From Marichromatium bheemlicum (GTDB taxonomy: Bacteria; Pseudomonadota; Gammaproteobacteria; Chromatiales; Chromatiaceae): 59,549 nucleotides of DNA. The position numbers were made by a program, and so were the translations under genes. Location of the stretch: assembly GCF_012276755.1 (NCBI RefSeq), contig NZ_JAAXKX010000021.1:1-59549 (forward strand), written 5' to 3'. Shown in pieces: positions 43,471 to 53,178 of this stretch (the first letter of the stretch is position 1; each line of letters starts with the position of its first letter). A model generated the notes under the pieces. That model made no database searches, was not told where the DNA came from, and worked only from the letters and a program-made list of their open reading frames with translations.

Positions 43471-43968
43471 GTTGAACCACCTGTCTTAAGAGGGACGTCG
43501 TGCCTGCGCCGCGATGGACGTGAGTCAATCTCGCGGGCTGAATGGCGTGTCGGCGGCGGGGAGACAGGACGGCTTGGTGGGCGTTTGCGATACGGGGGGC
43601 AGTGGCAGAGGTGACTGTCGTCGATCTCGTGTTCGATCTATTTGATGTGCAGACCGAGCAACCGCCTGGTGAAGCGTGAGTCGGGCATCGCTCGCGGTGC
43701 GCCGTCGGCCAGGATCCGTCCTTCGCATGCAATGCCGCGGCCGTTCGTCGAGATCCCCGTGCCGATGCCTATTTTAAATGAAAACGAATATCGATTTCAT
43801 TAATTTTGATAAACCCTTGCCTGCACCATGATGTCGAGCGCTGATCTGGTCATGGGGCGCATAGCCTCCACGTCTGCGGTGATCGAGGACATGCTGGAGC
43901 AGCGCCCGCGCAAGACCGAGGGCGTTGCTGATAGTGAAATCTCGGGTAAAGGCTGCGCTGCCTCGGCA
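43471..43968. other. Long non-coding upstream region of the TonB receptor
   Basis: About 500 bases. A minus-strand frame about 50 residues long (ends ...PDSRFTRRLLGLHIK) resembles the tail of a real protein, but I find no start or family, so it may be a remnant. The Fur-like box is in this region. The stretch 43801-43968 has several short frames, none convincing. Confidence 0.4.
43780..43798 (-). promoter_or_regulatory. Fur-like box
   Basis: GAAAACGAATATCGATTTC matches the 19-bp Fur consensus at about 12 positions and is symmetric around its centre, set in A/T-rich sequence. It lies about 310 bases before the TonB receptor start. Confidence 0.5.
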
Positions 43969-44556
43969 TCAGTCGACGACCTCGACGCGGTCGCCGAGCC
44001 GCAGGCGCTCGAAGAGAAAGCGGGCATCCTGCTCGCCGACGCGTACGCAGCCGTGCGAGTCGGGGTAGCCGGGAAGCCAGCCCTCGTGGAGGAAGTAGTG
44101 GCCGTGGAACTGGATGGCGTAGGGCATCCACGCCTGCCAGCCGAGCTGGTTGGTGTAGCGCGAGGAGACCTTGTCGATGTCCTTGGCGAGCACGGCGAAG
44201 CGCCCGCGCGGGGTGGGGTGGCCGGCGCGGCCCGATGAGATCGGGCCGCTGTGCACCGGCTCGCCGTCCTCGATATAGGTGAAGCGCTGCTCGCCGAGAT
44301 CGATGCGGATGGTGCGCCTGGCGGCGTCGCTCGGCCCGCTCGGCGGTCCGGGGTCGGTGGTCGGGGGTGTTCCAGGTGGTTGTGGTTCGGTGGCGACCGT
44401 GGCGGGTGCGGTCGCGACTGGGGCGTCGACCGGTTCCGGCGCGGGGCGCTCGGGCGGCGCCGCGCAGCCGCTGCCAAGTAGGGTCAAGGCGAGCAGGATG
44501 GTCGGGGCGGTGGCGGGATGGTTTCGGTCTGTCGCCGTGTCGCTCGGCTGCTCCAT
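43969..44556 (-). CDS. L,D-transpeptidase (YkuD domain) with a Pro-rich linker
   Basis: A 195-residue protein with a signal peptide or lipoprotein signal near LLALTLLGSGC, a Pro/Ala/Thr-rich linker (about 35-80) and a YkuD domain. The active site reads HGCVRV (Cys170), with HGHYFLHEG carrying the catalytic His region. It would make or remodel cross-links in peptidoglycan or attach lipoproteins. The ATG at 44556 has GGGAG upstream and was preferred to a GTG 24 bases earlier. Confidence 0.8.
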   Translation of the reverse strand: MEQPSDTATDRNHPATAPTILLALTLLGSGCAAPPERPAPEPVDAPVATAPATVATEPQPPGTPPTTDPGPPSGPSDAARRTIRIDLGEQRFTYIEDGEPVHSGPISSGRAGHPTPRGRFAVLAKDIDKVSSRYTNQLGWQAWMPYAIQFHGHYFLHEGWLPGYPDSHGCVRVGEQDARFLFERLRLGDRVEVVD

Positions 44557-44650
44557 GGTTCGCTCCCTCGGCGTGCCCACCCGTCTCCGAGGCCGGGGCT
44601 CGCCGGTTTGGATCCGCGTCGCGCCCTCCCTGTCCGCGCCGCCCGGCGGC

Positions 44651-45502
44651 TCATAGCACCGAGATCCGCACCTCGTAGACCCCGCCGATCACCACGTACT
44701 CGTCCTCGCCCTTGAGCAGGTCGGGGAGCAGCCGGTTGTAGAAAAACACCTTGGGGCGCGGCACCTCGGTTTCGAGGATGTAGTCGCCGAACTCGTCGGC
44801 GCGCTCACGCTCGCTGGTGAAGCTGTTGAGGTTGTTGAGCAGCACGCGGTAGCGATGGCGTCCGACCCGTTCGAGGACCTCGTGTTCGTCGATGCGGTTG
44901 ACCCCGCGATAGAGCCGCAGGTGGGTGCGCCCGGGGTCGCGGCGCTGCAACTCGTACTGGCCATAGGTGTAGAGCAGGTCGAGCTGGGCCTCGAGGGCGT
45001 TGGTGGCATAGAGACCCTGGGCGCCGGCGGCGATATAACGCAGATAGGTCTCGCTGGTGCGTTCGTGTAGGGGGCCGGCATGGTGGCGGGCGAGTAGGCC
45101 GAAGCGGCTCTCCACCCAGCGCTTGAGTACCGCCCCTTCGCGTCCATCGGCGTCGAACGACCAACCGCGCACCAGGCGTCGGTAGTCGGCCTTGGCGCGT
45201 CCGCGTCTGTCGCGGCCGAGTCCGGCCTCTTCGGGGCGATCGAGGAGGAAGCGCCAACGCATGTAGTCCTGGAAGTGGTGAGCGCGGTCGCGGGGCTCGG
45301 GGATGGCGTCGAGGTTGCGCAGGAGCGGGGTGTGGAGCGGGGCGATGCCGTCGAGTTCGAGATCGATCGGGTGTTTTTGATAGGTGAGGCTACCGAGGAT
45401 CACCGCCGGCAGGTTGCAGCGGTTGAGCGGGAGGCGGACGCGGGCCGGGAGCGAGGGCAGCGGCGGGGCGACACGGTGGGTCGATTGTCTGTTGCTATCC
45501 AT
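44651..45502 (-). CDS. draT: DraT, NAD+-dinitrogen-reductase ADP-D-ribosyltransferase
   Basis: A 283-residue DraT. Family blocks include LRLYRGVNRIDEHEVLERVG (NAD-binding Arg), LNNLNSFTSERERADEFGDY, and the E-x-E-type end LKGEDEYVVIGGVYEV. It transfers ADP-ribose from NAD+ to Arg101 of NifH, switching nitrogenase off in response to ammonium or darkness. It is divergent from nifH. The reversing enzyme gene draG is not in the window. A perfect NifA site (45490-45505) overlaps its start codon. Confidence 0.92.
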   Translation of the reverse strand: MDSNRQSTHRVAPPLPSLPARVRLPLNRCNLPAVILGSLTYQKHPIDLELDGIAPLHTPLLRNLDAIPEPRDRAHHFQDYMRWRFLLDRPEEAGLGRDRRGRAKADYRRLVRGWSFDADGREGAVLKRWVESRFGLLARHHAGPLHERTSETYLRYIAAGAQGLYATNALEAQLDLLYTYGQYELQRRDPGRTHLRLYRGVNRIDEHEVLERVGRHRYRVLLNNLNSFTSERERADEFGDYILETEVPRPKVFFYNRLLPDLLKGEDEYVVIGGVYEVRISVL

Positions 45503-45505
45503 ACA
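45490..45505 (+). promoter_or_regulatory. NifA upstream activator site of nifH
   Basis: TGT-TGCTATCCAT-ACA is a perfect TGT-N10-ACA NifA site, about 100 bases upstream of the nifH -24 element. It overlaps the draT ATG (45500-45502 on the plus strand), so NifA binding might also affect draT. An A/T-rich block (about 45556-45580, with AATCAA at 45574) between it and the promoter could be an IHF site. Confidence 0.75.
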
Positions 45506-45603
45506 CCCCTTACGGCTTTGTCGTGGATGCGACCATCCGAGTGGACCCCGATCGGCTTTCAATAATCGATCATAATCAATGCGGTAGGTCGTTTGCTTGA
45601 TGT

Positions 45604-45619
45604 TGGCACAAGGGCTGCA
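45604..45619 (+). promoter_or_regulatory. Sigma-54 (-24/-12) promoter of nifHDKT
   Basis: The sequence reads TGGCACAAGGGCTGCA with GG and GC exactly ten bases apart. The -12 half is CTGC instead of TTGC. Transcription should start near 45630, giving a leader of about 54 bases before nifH. Confidence 0.85.
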
Positions 45620-45631
45620 AATGCCCTTGTG
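45607..45631. promoter_or_regulatory. Perfect inverted repeat over the nifH promoter
   Basis: CACAAGGGC-TGCAAAT-GCCCTTGTG is a perfect 9-bp inverted repeat with a 7-base spacer. It covers the -24 to -12 region and the predicted start site. It is not found at the nifV promoter. It may be a repressor site. Confidence 0.55.
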
Positions 45632-45638
45632 TGGATGA

Positions 45639-46565
<927 letters not shown>

Positions 46566-46681
46566 ACCCCGTTCCAACCCCTTGTGCGGACACGCCGCCG
46601 TCGGCGACGTCCTGCCCCCCCAGCGTTTCTCACCGCGCGACCGTCGGCGGATTGGCCGCGGCGCCGTATAGAGGACACAGC

Positions 46682-48166
46682 ATGTCGACCATGACCCTCG
46701 AAGAGACCAAGGCCCTCATCCAAGAGGTGCTCGAGGCCTATCCCGACAAGGCGCGGAAGGACCGCGCCAAGCATCTCGCGGCCAACGACCAGTCGGTCGA
46801 GCAGTCGAAGAAGTGCATCATCTCCAACCGCAAGTCGCAGCCCGGGGTGATGACCATCCGCGGCTGTGCCTACGCCGGCTCCAAGGGCGTGGTGTGGGGG
46901 CCGATCAAGGACATGGTGCACATCTCCCACGGCCCGGTCGGTTGTGGTGCCTATTCGCGCGCCGGGCGTCGCAACTACTACACCGGCCACACCGGGGTGA
47001 ACACCTTCGGCACGATGAACTTCACCTCCGATTTCCAAGAGAAGGACATCGTCTTCGGCGGGGACAAGAAGCTCGAGAAGCTGATCGACGAGATCGAGCA
47101 GCTCTTCCCCCTGGTCAAGGGCGTGAGCGTGCAGTCGGAGTGTCCGATCGGCCTGATCGGCGACGACATTGAGGCGGTGGCCAAGAAAAAGACCAAGGAG
47201 CACGGCAAGCCGGTGGTGCCGGTACGCTGCGAGGGCTTTCGCGGCGTGTCGCAGTCGCTCGGGCACCATATCGCCAACGACGCGATCCGCGATCACGTGC
47301 TCGGCAACCGCGATGACGACGAGGGTTTCGAGACTAGCCCCTATGACGTGGCCATCATCGGTGACTACAACATCGGCGGTGACGCCTGGTCCTCGCGCAT
47401 CCTGCTCGAGGAGATGGGGCTGCGGGTGGTGGCTCAGTGGTCGGGCGACGGTACCCTACCGGAGATGGAGCTGACCCCTAAGGTCAAGCTCAACCTGATC
47501 CACTGCTACCGCTCGATGAACTATATCAGCCGCTACATGGAGGAGAGGTACGGCATCCCGTGGATGGAGTACAACTTCTTCGGGCCGACCAAGATCGCCG
47601 AGTCGCTGCGCAAGATCGCCGCCTTCTTCGACGAGACCATCCAGGCCAACGCCGAACGGGTCATCGCCAAGTACCGGACCGAGTACGAGGCGGTGATCGC
47701 CAAGTACCGTCCGCGTCTCGAGGGTAAGAAGGTGATGCTCTATGTCGGCGGGTTGCGACCGCGTCACGTCATCGGCGCCTACGAGGACCTCGGCATGGAG
47801 GTCGTCGGCACCGGTTACGAGTTCGCCCACAACGACGACTACGACCGCACCATTCAGGAGATGGGCAATGCGACCCTGCTCTATGACGACGTCACCGGTT
47901 ACGAGTTCGAGGCCTTCGTCAAGCGCGTCAAGCCCGACCTGATCGGCTCGGGGATCAAGGAGAAGTACATCTTCCAGAAGATGGGCGTGCCCTTCCGCCA
48001 GATGCACTCCTGGGACTACTCGGGTCCGTACCACGGCTACGACGGCTTTGCCATCTTCGCCCGCGACATGGACATGACCGTCAACAACCCCTGCTGGAAC
48101 AGCATGCAGGCCCCCTGGCTCAAGCCGACCGCGGTCGAGACCGAGGCGATTGCCGCCAGCGCCTGA
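46682..48166 (+). CDS. nifD: Nitrogenase molybdenum-iron protein alpha chain NifD
   Basis: A 494-residue MoFe alpha chain. P-cluster cysteines are in [15 protein letters not shown] and SECPIGLIG. FeMo-cofactor ligands are Cys in [11 protein letters not shown] and His in [15 protein letters not shown]. It forms the heterotetramer with NifK. The start at 46682 ([10 protein letters not shown]) fits the family and begins 116 bases after nifH. A repeat-containing spacer of 201 bases separates it from nifK. Confidence 0.98.
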   Translation: MSTMTLEETKALIQEVLEAYPDKARKDRAKHLAANDQSVEQSKKCIISNRKSQPGVMTIRGCAYAGSKGVVWGPIKDMVHISHGPVGCGAYSRAGRRNYYTGHTGVNTFGTMNFTSDFQEKDIVFGGDKKLEKLIDEIEQLFPLVKGVSVQSECPIGLIGDDIEAVAKKKTKEHGKPVVPVRCEGFRGVSQSLGHHIANDAIRDHVLGNRDDDEGFETSPYDVAIIGDYNIGGDAWSSRILLEEMGLRVVAQWSGDGTLPEMELTPKVKLNLIHCYRSMNYISRYMEERYGIPWMEYNFFGPTKIAESLRKIAAFFDETIQANAERVIAKYRTEYEAVIAKYRPRLEGKKVMLYVGGLRPRHVIGAYEDLGMEVVGTGYEFAHNDDYDRTIQEMGNATLLYDDVTGYEFEAFVKRVKPDLIGSGIKEKYIFQKMGVPFRQMHSWDYSGPYHGYDGFAIFARDMDMTVNNPCWNSMQAPWLKPTAVETEAIAASA

Positions 48167-48184
48167 GGCAGCACTGCAGTAGAT

Positions 48185-48300
48185 GGACCGCCGAGGCGCG
48201 AAGGGCGCAAAGGTGTCCACCAAGGTTTGGCCTTCTGCCGTGCGGTGGAGCCAGCCGACCTGCCAGTACCCCTTGGTGTCCTCTGCGTCTTTGCGGTTCA
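48185..48300. repeat. Inverted-end repeat in the nifD-nifK spacer
   Basis: The left arm GGACCGCCGAGGCGCGAAGG is followed by GCGCAAAGG, and the right arm reads CCTTGGTGTCCTCTGCGTCT then TTGCGGTTC. The arms are imperfect reverse complements (AACCGC-type end with (A/G)CGC(A/G)AAG tandem motifs). A related element is in the nifK-nifT gap and in the hydrolase repeat cluster. Confidence 0.65.
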
Positions 48301-48367
48301 AGATCTTCTCTTTCCCAGGACCCGATGCCGTCGTCCGCGGATTTGCGGCGCGGTAGGAGCACACGCC

Positions 48368-49939
48368 ATGAGCCAGACCGTCGACAACATCAAGCCCTGT
48401 TACCCGCTGTTCTGTGACGCGGATTATGCCGAGAGCCTCGCCAACAAGCGCGCGACCGTCGAAGAGATCGTCTCGCCCGAGCGTATCGAGGAGACCTTTG
48501 CCTGGACCACCAGCGCCGAGTACCAAGAACTCAATTTCCAGCGCCAGGCGCTGACCATCAATCCGGCCAAGGCCTGTCAGCCGCTCGGCGCGGTGCTCTG
48601 CTCGCTCGGCTTCGAGAAGACGCTGCCCTATGTGCACGGCTCGCAGGGCTGTGTGGCCTACTTCCGCACCTACTTCAACCGTCACTTCAAGGAGCCGGTG
48701 GCCTGTGTCTCGGACTCGATGACCGAGGACGCGGCGGTGTTCGGCGGCCAGAAGAACATGTTCGACGGGCTGGAGAACGCCCGCGCGCTCTACAAGCCGG
48801 AGATGATCGCCGTCTCCACCACCTGCATGGCCGAGGTCATCGGTGACGACCTCAACGCCTTCATCGGCAACGCGCGCAAGGAGGGGCATGTCCCCGAGGA
48901 CTTCCCGGTGCCCTTCGCCCACACCCCGAGCTTCGTCGGCAGCCATACCACCGGCTGGGACAACATGTTCGAGGGCATCCAGCGCTACTTCACCCTCAAC
49001 GCGATGGAAGACAAGGCGGTCGGCTCCAACGGCAAGATCAACCTGGTGCCGGGCTTCGAGACCTATCTCGGCAATTACCGGGTGATGCACCGGATGATGC
49101 AGGAGATGGGGGTCGACTACAGCCTGCTGTGCGATCCCGCCGAGGTGCTCGATACCCCGGCCGACGGTGCGTACCGGATGTACGACGGCGGCACCCCGAT
49201 CGCCGAGGTCAAGGACGCGCCCAACGCCGTCGACACCCTGTTGCTGCAGCCCTGGCAGCTGGTCAAGACCAAGAAGTTCACCCAGCAGACCTGGAAGCAC
49301 GATGTCCCGGCACTCAACATCCCGATGGGGCTGGCGTGGACCGACGACTTCCTGATGAAGGTCTCCGAACTCACCGGCAAGCCGATCCCCGAGTCGCTGA
49401 CCCGCGAGCGCGGTCGTCTGGTCGACATGATGACCGACAGCCACACCTGGCTGCACGGCAAGAAGTTTGCGCTCTACGGTGACGCCGACTTCGTCATGGG
49501 CATGACCCAGTTCCTCATGGAGCTGGGCGCCGAGCCGACCCACATCCTCTGCAGCCACGCCAACAAGCGCTGGAAGAAGGCCGTCGAGAAGCTGCTCGCC
49601 GAGTCGCCTTATGGCGCCTCGGGCAAGGTCTACATCAACCACGACCTCTGGCACCTGCGTTCGCTGTGCTTCACCGACAAGCCCGACTTCCTGATCGGCA
49701 ACAGCTACGGCAAGTTCATCCAGCGCGACACCCTGCACAAGGGCAAGGACGCCGAGGTACCACTGATCCGCCTCGGCTTCCCGATCTTCGACCGTCACCA
49801 CCTCCACCGCATGACCACCCTGGGCTACGAGGGTGCGATGTACATCCTCACCACCCTGGTCAACGCGGTGCTCGAGCGTCTTGACGAGGAGACGCGCGAG
49901 ATGGGCGTGACCGACTTCAACTACGACCTGGTGCGCTGA
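48368..49939 (+). CDS. nifK: Nitrogenase molybdenum-iron protein beta chain NifK
   Basis: A 523-residue MoFe beta chain. P-cluster cysteines lie in PAKACQPLGAVLCSLGFEKT, in HGSQGCVAYFRTYF and in STTCMAEVIGDDL. The rest aligns end to end with NifK. It pairs with NifD. The start at 48368 follows the nifD stop by 201 bases, longer than usual, because of the repeat element in the spacer. Confidence 0.98.
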   Translation: MSQTVDNIKPCYPLFCDADYAESLANKRATVEEIVSPERIEETFAWTTSAEYQELNFQRQALTINPAKACQPLGAVLCSLGFEKTLPYVHGSQGCVAYFRTYFNRHFKEPVACVSDSMTEDAAVFGGQKNMFDGLENARALYKPEMIAVSTTCMAEVIGDDLNAFIGNARKEGHVPEDFPVPFAHTPSFVGSHTTGWDNMFEGIQRYFTLNAMEDKAVGSNGKINLVPGFETYLGNYRVMHRMMQEMGVDYSLLCDPAEVLDTPADGAYRMYDGGTPIAEVKDAPNAVDTLLLQPWQLVKTKKFTQQTWKHDVPALNIPMGLAWTDDFLMKVSELTGKPIPESLTRERGRLVDMMTDSHTWLHGKKFALYGDADFVMGMTQFLMELGAEPTHILCSHANKRWKKAVEKLLAESPYGASGKVYINHDLWHLRSLCFTDKPDFLIGNSYGKFIQRDTLHKGKDAEVPLIRLGFPIFDRHHLHRMTTLGYEGAMYILTTLVNAVLERLDEETREMGVTDFNYDLVR

Positions 49940-50249
49940 CCTGGAACCGCGAAGGCGCCAAGGACGCAAAGGTGTGATGGGCGCGTCCCGCTGCCTTCGC
50001 GGTCGAGCCACGCACGTGGGGTGCGCTGCCGACCATCGCTCGCCCGACTCTTGGTGGACGCAAAGGCTGTTCGCAAGGTCGCCCGGGGCGAAACACAAGC
50101 AGGTCCGTAAGCACCCCATGTGTGCCGATCCATCAGATGCGCGCGGGCCGGAGAGCCTGGAAACCGAATGCCGTGGACGGGGTAGGTGCTGTTGGCGCTC
50201 TTCGCGTCTTCGCGGTTTTTCCCGCCGCATCGCAGACAAGGCGAAACCG
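49940..50249. repeat. Repeat element filling the nifK-nifT spacer
   Basis: The spacer is about 310 bases. It opens with AACCGCGAAGGCGCCAAGG (49945) and closes with CTCTTCGCGTCTTCGCGGTT then TTTT (50198-50219), near-inverted ends around about 230 bases. No gene is seen inside. Confidence 0.65.
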
Positions 50250-50468
50250 ATGCCTAACGTGATGATCCGCAAGAACGAAACCGGGGCGCTGCTTTTCTAT
50301 GTCGCCAAGAAGGACATGGAAGAGACCATCGCCTCGGTCGAGCAGGACAGCGCCGAGCGCTGGGGCGGGGAGGTGGCGTTGACCGACGGCTCGCGCTGGT
50401 ACATCGACCCGATCAGCCCGCCGCCGAACTTCCCCACGACGCTGCGTTTCCGCCGCGTGGACGACTAA
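50250..50468 (+). CDS. nifT: Nitrogen fixation protein NifT
   Basis: A 72-residue NifT/FixT protein starting MPNVMIRKNETGALLFYVAK, with ALTDGSRWYIDPISPPPNFP near the middle. Its biochemical role is unknown and it is dispensable in several species. Its place after nifK is standard. The start at 50250 comes after the repeat-filled spacer; no earlier in-frame start looks better. Confidence 0.92.
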   Translation: MPNVMIRKNETGALLFYVAKKDMEETIASVEQDSAERWGGEVALTDGSRWYIDPISPPPNFPTTLRFRRVDD

Positions 50469-50492
50469 ACCGCCCTGAGGAGGCACCCCATC

Positions 50493-50693
50493 ATGGCCTA
50501 TCAAATCCTGCGCGACCTGTGCACCGCCTGTGGCGACTGCGAGCAGGCTTGCCCGAGCCACTCGATCAGCCCCTGGAAGGGGGTCTACCGGATCGATGCC
50601 GCCACCTGTACCGAGTGCGACGGCGAGGGCGAGCCGGGGATGCCACAGTGCCTCGACGCCTGCATGGAAGAGGACTGCATCGTCCCGGCCTGA
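50493..50693 (+). CDS. 2[4Fe-4S] ferredoxin
   Basis: A 66-residue ferredoxin with CTACGDCEQACP and a second, modified set (TCTECDGEGEPGMPQCLDAC), resembling the nif-associated FdxN type. It could donate electrons to NifH. Its position between nifT and nifY is unusual compared with the Azotobacter order nifHDKTY. GAGG lies upstream of the ATG at 50493. Confidence 0.85.
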   Translation: MAYQILRDLCTACGDCEQACPSHSISPWKGVYRIDAATCTECDGEGEPGMPQCLDACMEEDCIVPA

Positions 50694-50755
50694 GCCGGAT
50701 CCGGCCCGTCCCGATGCGCTGGGACGGGTCCCGCCAACACCAGGGAGTCACCCTC

Positions 50756-51442
50756 ATGACCGCCGTACCACTCTCCGACGACATCGCGCTGCGCATCGGG
50801 CTTGCCGCCCGGATCCTCCCCGAGATCGGTGTCGCGCGTCTGTTGCGCGTGCTCGACTCCGCCCTGGGGCTACCTCCGACCGCTGACACGCTCGAGCGTC
50901 TGCGATTGCGCGATCTGCGCCAGGGTGCCGACGGCGCGCTCGCCGATCTCGAGCCCGAGCGGCTGAAGGATGCGCTCGCCATCCTCAGGGGCGAGGTCGG
51001 TGACACCCAACCGCCCCCCTTGCCCGAGCCCTATGTCGAGGGTGAGCTGCCGGGCTCGATCCGGGTCGCTTGCGCCTCGGACTCGGGCGAACAGCTCGAT
51101 GGTCACTTCGGCGCGGCGCGCCGCTTCCTGGTCTATCAGGTCTCGACCGCGGAGATCCGGTTGATCGAGGTCCGTGAGATCGACGACGGTCGGGCCGAGG
51201 ACGATCGCAACAGCTATCGTGCCGGCCTGATCGCCGACTGTCAGCTGCTCTACGTCGCCTCGATCGGGGGGCCGGCGGCGGCCAAGGTGGTCAAGGTCGA
51301 CGTCCACCCGATCCGCCTCGGTGCTGGTGGTGAGATCCGGGAGCACCTGCGTGCGCTGCAGGACGTGCTTGCCGGGCATGCTCCGCCGTGGCTGGCCAAG
51401 GTCATGCGCCAGGGCGTTGCCCCGGCCGGGGGGGCGGCATGA
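50756..51442 (+). CDS. nifY: NifY/NafY-type FeMo-cofactor-binding protein
   Basis: A 228-residue protein with a helical N-terminal domain (about 1-100) and a NifX-like cofactor-binding domain (about 100-228, IRVACASDSGEQLDGHFGAA, RFLVYQVSTAEIRLIEVRE). This arrangement matches NifY/NafY, which hold apo-MoFe protein or cofactor during assembly. The order nifT-fdx-nifY-(next gene) supports it. The next gene overlaps its stop (ATGA). Confidence 0.78.
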   Translation: MTAVPLSDDIALRIGLAARILPEIGVARLLRVLDSALGLPPTADTLERLRLRDLRQGADGALADLEPERLKDALAILRGEVGDTQPPPLPEPYVEGELPGSIRVACASDSGEQLDGHFGAARRFLVYQVSTAEIRLIEVREIDDGRAEDDRNSYRAGLIADCQLLYVASIGGPAAAKVVKVDVHPIRLGAGGEIREHLRALQDVLAGHAPPWLAKVMRQGVAPAGGAA

Positions 51443-51702
51443 TCGCGCCCGAGCGCATCGAGCAGGTTGTTGCCGTGGTCTCGCGCATCGGTGCCAACGC
51501 GCAGACCGTGCAGGCGTTGCGCGAGAGTTTCGACGAGCTGCACTTCACCCTCTGTCTGGAGGATGAGGTCGGCGTCCGCGAGCCCTATCGCGAGCTGCTC
51601 GGGGTGAGCCTCTATCTGGTCGGCGCCGGCGCCTCGGGGTGCGCCGCCCTGACCGATGACCCGGATGCGGCCAGCGGGCTGCTGCTCGCCACCCACGCAT
51701 GA
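51439..51702 (+). CDS. Small nif-linked protein (DUF6129-like)
   Basis: An 87-residue acidic protein starting MIAPERIEQVVAVVSRIGAN, with RESFDELHFTLCLEDEVGVR and LLGVSLYLVGAGASGCAALT. It overlaps the nifY stop by four bases. I recall a family of this size and context labelled DUF6129 in nif clusters, but cannot verify it here. Role unknown. Confidence 0.6.
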   Translation: MIAPERIEQVVAVVSRIGANAQTVQALRESFDELHFTLCLEDEVGVREPYRELLGVSLYLVGAGASGCAALTDDPDAASGLLLATHA

Positions 51703-51747
51703 GCCGGGGCCGGCCCGTGCTCCTGTCACCGAATCGAGTCCAGTCCG

Positions 51748-52704
51748 ATGACGATGATCGCCAACACCTCCGTCCGTCCGCCTGTCGGCGAACTCGAACA
51801 GGCCATCGCCCGGGTCTGTCGGGATTGGTCGCCAGGGGGTGGGGTTGCGGCCTTGAGCGAGCGCCTCCAGGCGATGTTTCCTGGGCAACCGCTGCGCCAT
51901 GTCCTCACCCGTGGTGGTTGGTATCGACTGGGGGGCGTGATCGACCTCGAGGGCCGGCGGGTGGCTGAGCAGGTCCGCCCCTGGGCCGAGGCCGCGTTCG
52001 CCGCCGCGGGTGGAGATCTGGAGCGCTTGCTCGACGGCCTGCCCCTGGGGCGGCTGTTCGTCACCCGCGTCGAGGGCCGTACCCACTATCTGAGCGTTGC
52101 CACTGGCCCGGCCCCCGAGGCCGCCATCCAAATCGAGCTCGAGGAGCTGAGAGAGGTACTCGAGCGCCCGCTGACCGACCCCGATTGGTACCCGGAGGGG
52201 CTTGCCGAATTCGTCGATCCGACCGACTTCCCCAGACTCGAACCCGAGCCGGTGGCGCCGCCGCGTCTGGTGTTGCGGCGTGTGTTGCGGTTACAGCCGC
52301 TGCTCGCCCGGACCGGGTACGGTTGTGGATTACCGCGCTTTCTCGCCGACTGGATACGAAGCTCAGCCGCCGAGCAGGTGCAATTCTGTCACCACTGGAT
52401 TGTCGCGGTACGCGATGAGGATGGACATGACCGTGCGCGGCCGGTGGCGGCTACCGGTACCCCGGATGTGTCACTACAGTGGGTCGATGGGGTGCGTGGC
52501 GCGGCCCTGGCCAATCGGCTCCACGCCTTCGATCGCAGCCAGGGCTATCCCTTCGCCTGGTACTTCCACATGCTCTCCGACCCGCGGGTGTCGCACCGGC
52601 TCGCCGCAGCGGTGCATGCCGATCTGATGGGGGCCTATGCCTACCTGCCGGCACGCGACCTGCGGATACTGCGTGATTGGTGTCGGGAGCCATATGGGGT
52701 CTGA
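51748..52704 (+). CDS. Unknown protein at the end of the nif operon
   Basis: A 318-residue soluble protein of no recognised family. It contains PLRHVLTRGGWYRLGGVIDL, LLDGLPLGRLFVTRVEGRTH and a C-terminal part with HHWIVAVRDEDGHDRARPVA. No signal peptide, membrane helix or cofactor motif is clear; a few His/Cys-rich spots (QFCHHWIVAV) could bind metal but this is a guess. It follows the 87-residue gene after 45 bases on the same strand, so it is likely nif-regulated. Confidence 0.65.
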   Translation: MTMIANTSVRPPVGELEQAIARVCRDWSPGGGVAALSERLQAMFPGQPLRHVLTRGGWYRLGGVIDLEGRRVAEQVRPWAEAAFAAAGGDLERLLDGLPLGRLFVTRVEGRTHYLSVATGPAPEAAIQIELEELREVLERPLTDPDWYPEGLAEFVDPTDFPRLEPEPVAPPRLVLRRVLRLQPLLARTGYGCGLPRFLADWIRSSAAEQVQFCHHWIVAVRDEDGHDRARPVAATGTPDVSLQWVDGVRGAALANRLHAFDRSQGYPFAWYFHMLSDPRVSHRLAAAVHADLMGAYAYLPARDLRILRDWCREPYGV

Positions 52705-52768
52705 CCCGCTGGTTTGAGATCGACTGCGGCCCTGCGGTTTCGAGGCGGTGCTAGAATCGGGCCTCGGA

Positions 52769-52790
52769 GGCATGCCGGTTTGCGCATGCC
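52769..52790 (+). other. Leader hairpin before the 105-residue gene
   Basis: GGCATGC pairs with GCATGCC around CGGTTTGC, in the 156-base gap that also holds a -10-like TAGAAT (52752-52757). It suggests a separate promoter or a regulated leader. Confidence 0.4.
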
Positions 52791-52860
52791 GACCTGACAG
52801 GCAGTCCTGCCTTCATCACCGCACCGCGCTTGCGCGGGTGGTCAACCAGGGGAGTTGGTT

Positions 52861-53172
52861 ATGAAATGCGTCATGCTCCTGACCGGAAACGGCCCGATCG
52901 TGATCCTGACCTCTTACGATTCGATCGAGAACCCGAAGCTGCTCGATCGCCTCAACAACAAGGGGATCCCCAAGTTTCTCGCCTATGAGATCCCGCTGGA
53001 GTTGGCCGAACAGCGTTATGGCGGCCACTTCCGTAAGGTCACCAACGGTTTTACCGAGACCGACGACCTGCGGGTGCTCGATCACAACGGCCATCGCGCC
53101 TTCAACCTGTTCAGCTGGGACGAGCTGGGCGAGCCGCTGGCCCACGAGGCCCCGCTCTCGACCCATATCTAG
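52861..53172 (+). CDS. Small conserved protein of unknown function
   Basis: A 105-residue soluble protein starting [20 protein letters not shown], with [20 protein letters not shown] and [20 protein letters not shown]. It resembles a compact alpha/beta domain and I do not know the family. The leader hairpin suggests its own promoter. It converges on the pyrophosphatase gene with a strong GC hairpin between. Confidence 0.65.
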   Translation: MKCVMLLTGNGPIVILTSYDSIENPKLLDRLNNKGIPKFLAYEIPLELAEQRYGGHFRKVTNGFTETDDLRVLDHNGHRAFNLFSWDELGEPLAHEAPLSTHI

Positions 53173-53178
53173 TTCCCC

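Noticed and set aside
43561-43640. Possible cobalamin riboswitch before the TonB receptor (GCCACTG on the minus strand)
   Set aside because: Only the short GCCACTG motif fits. The other conserved blocks and pairings of the riboswitch are missing.
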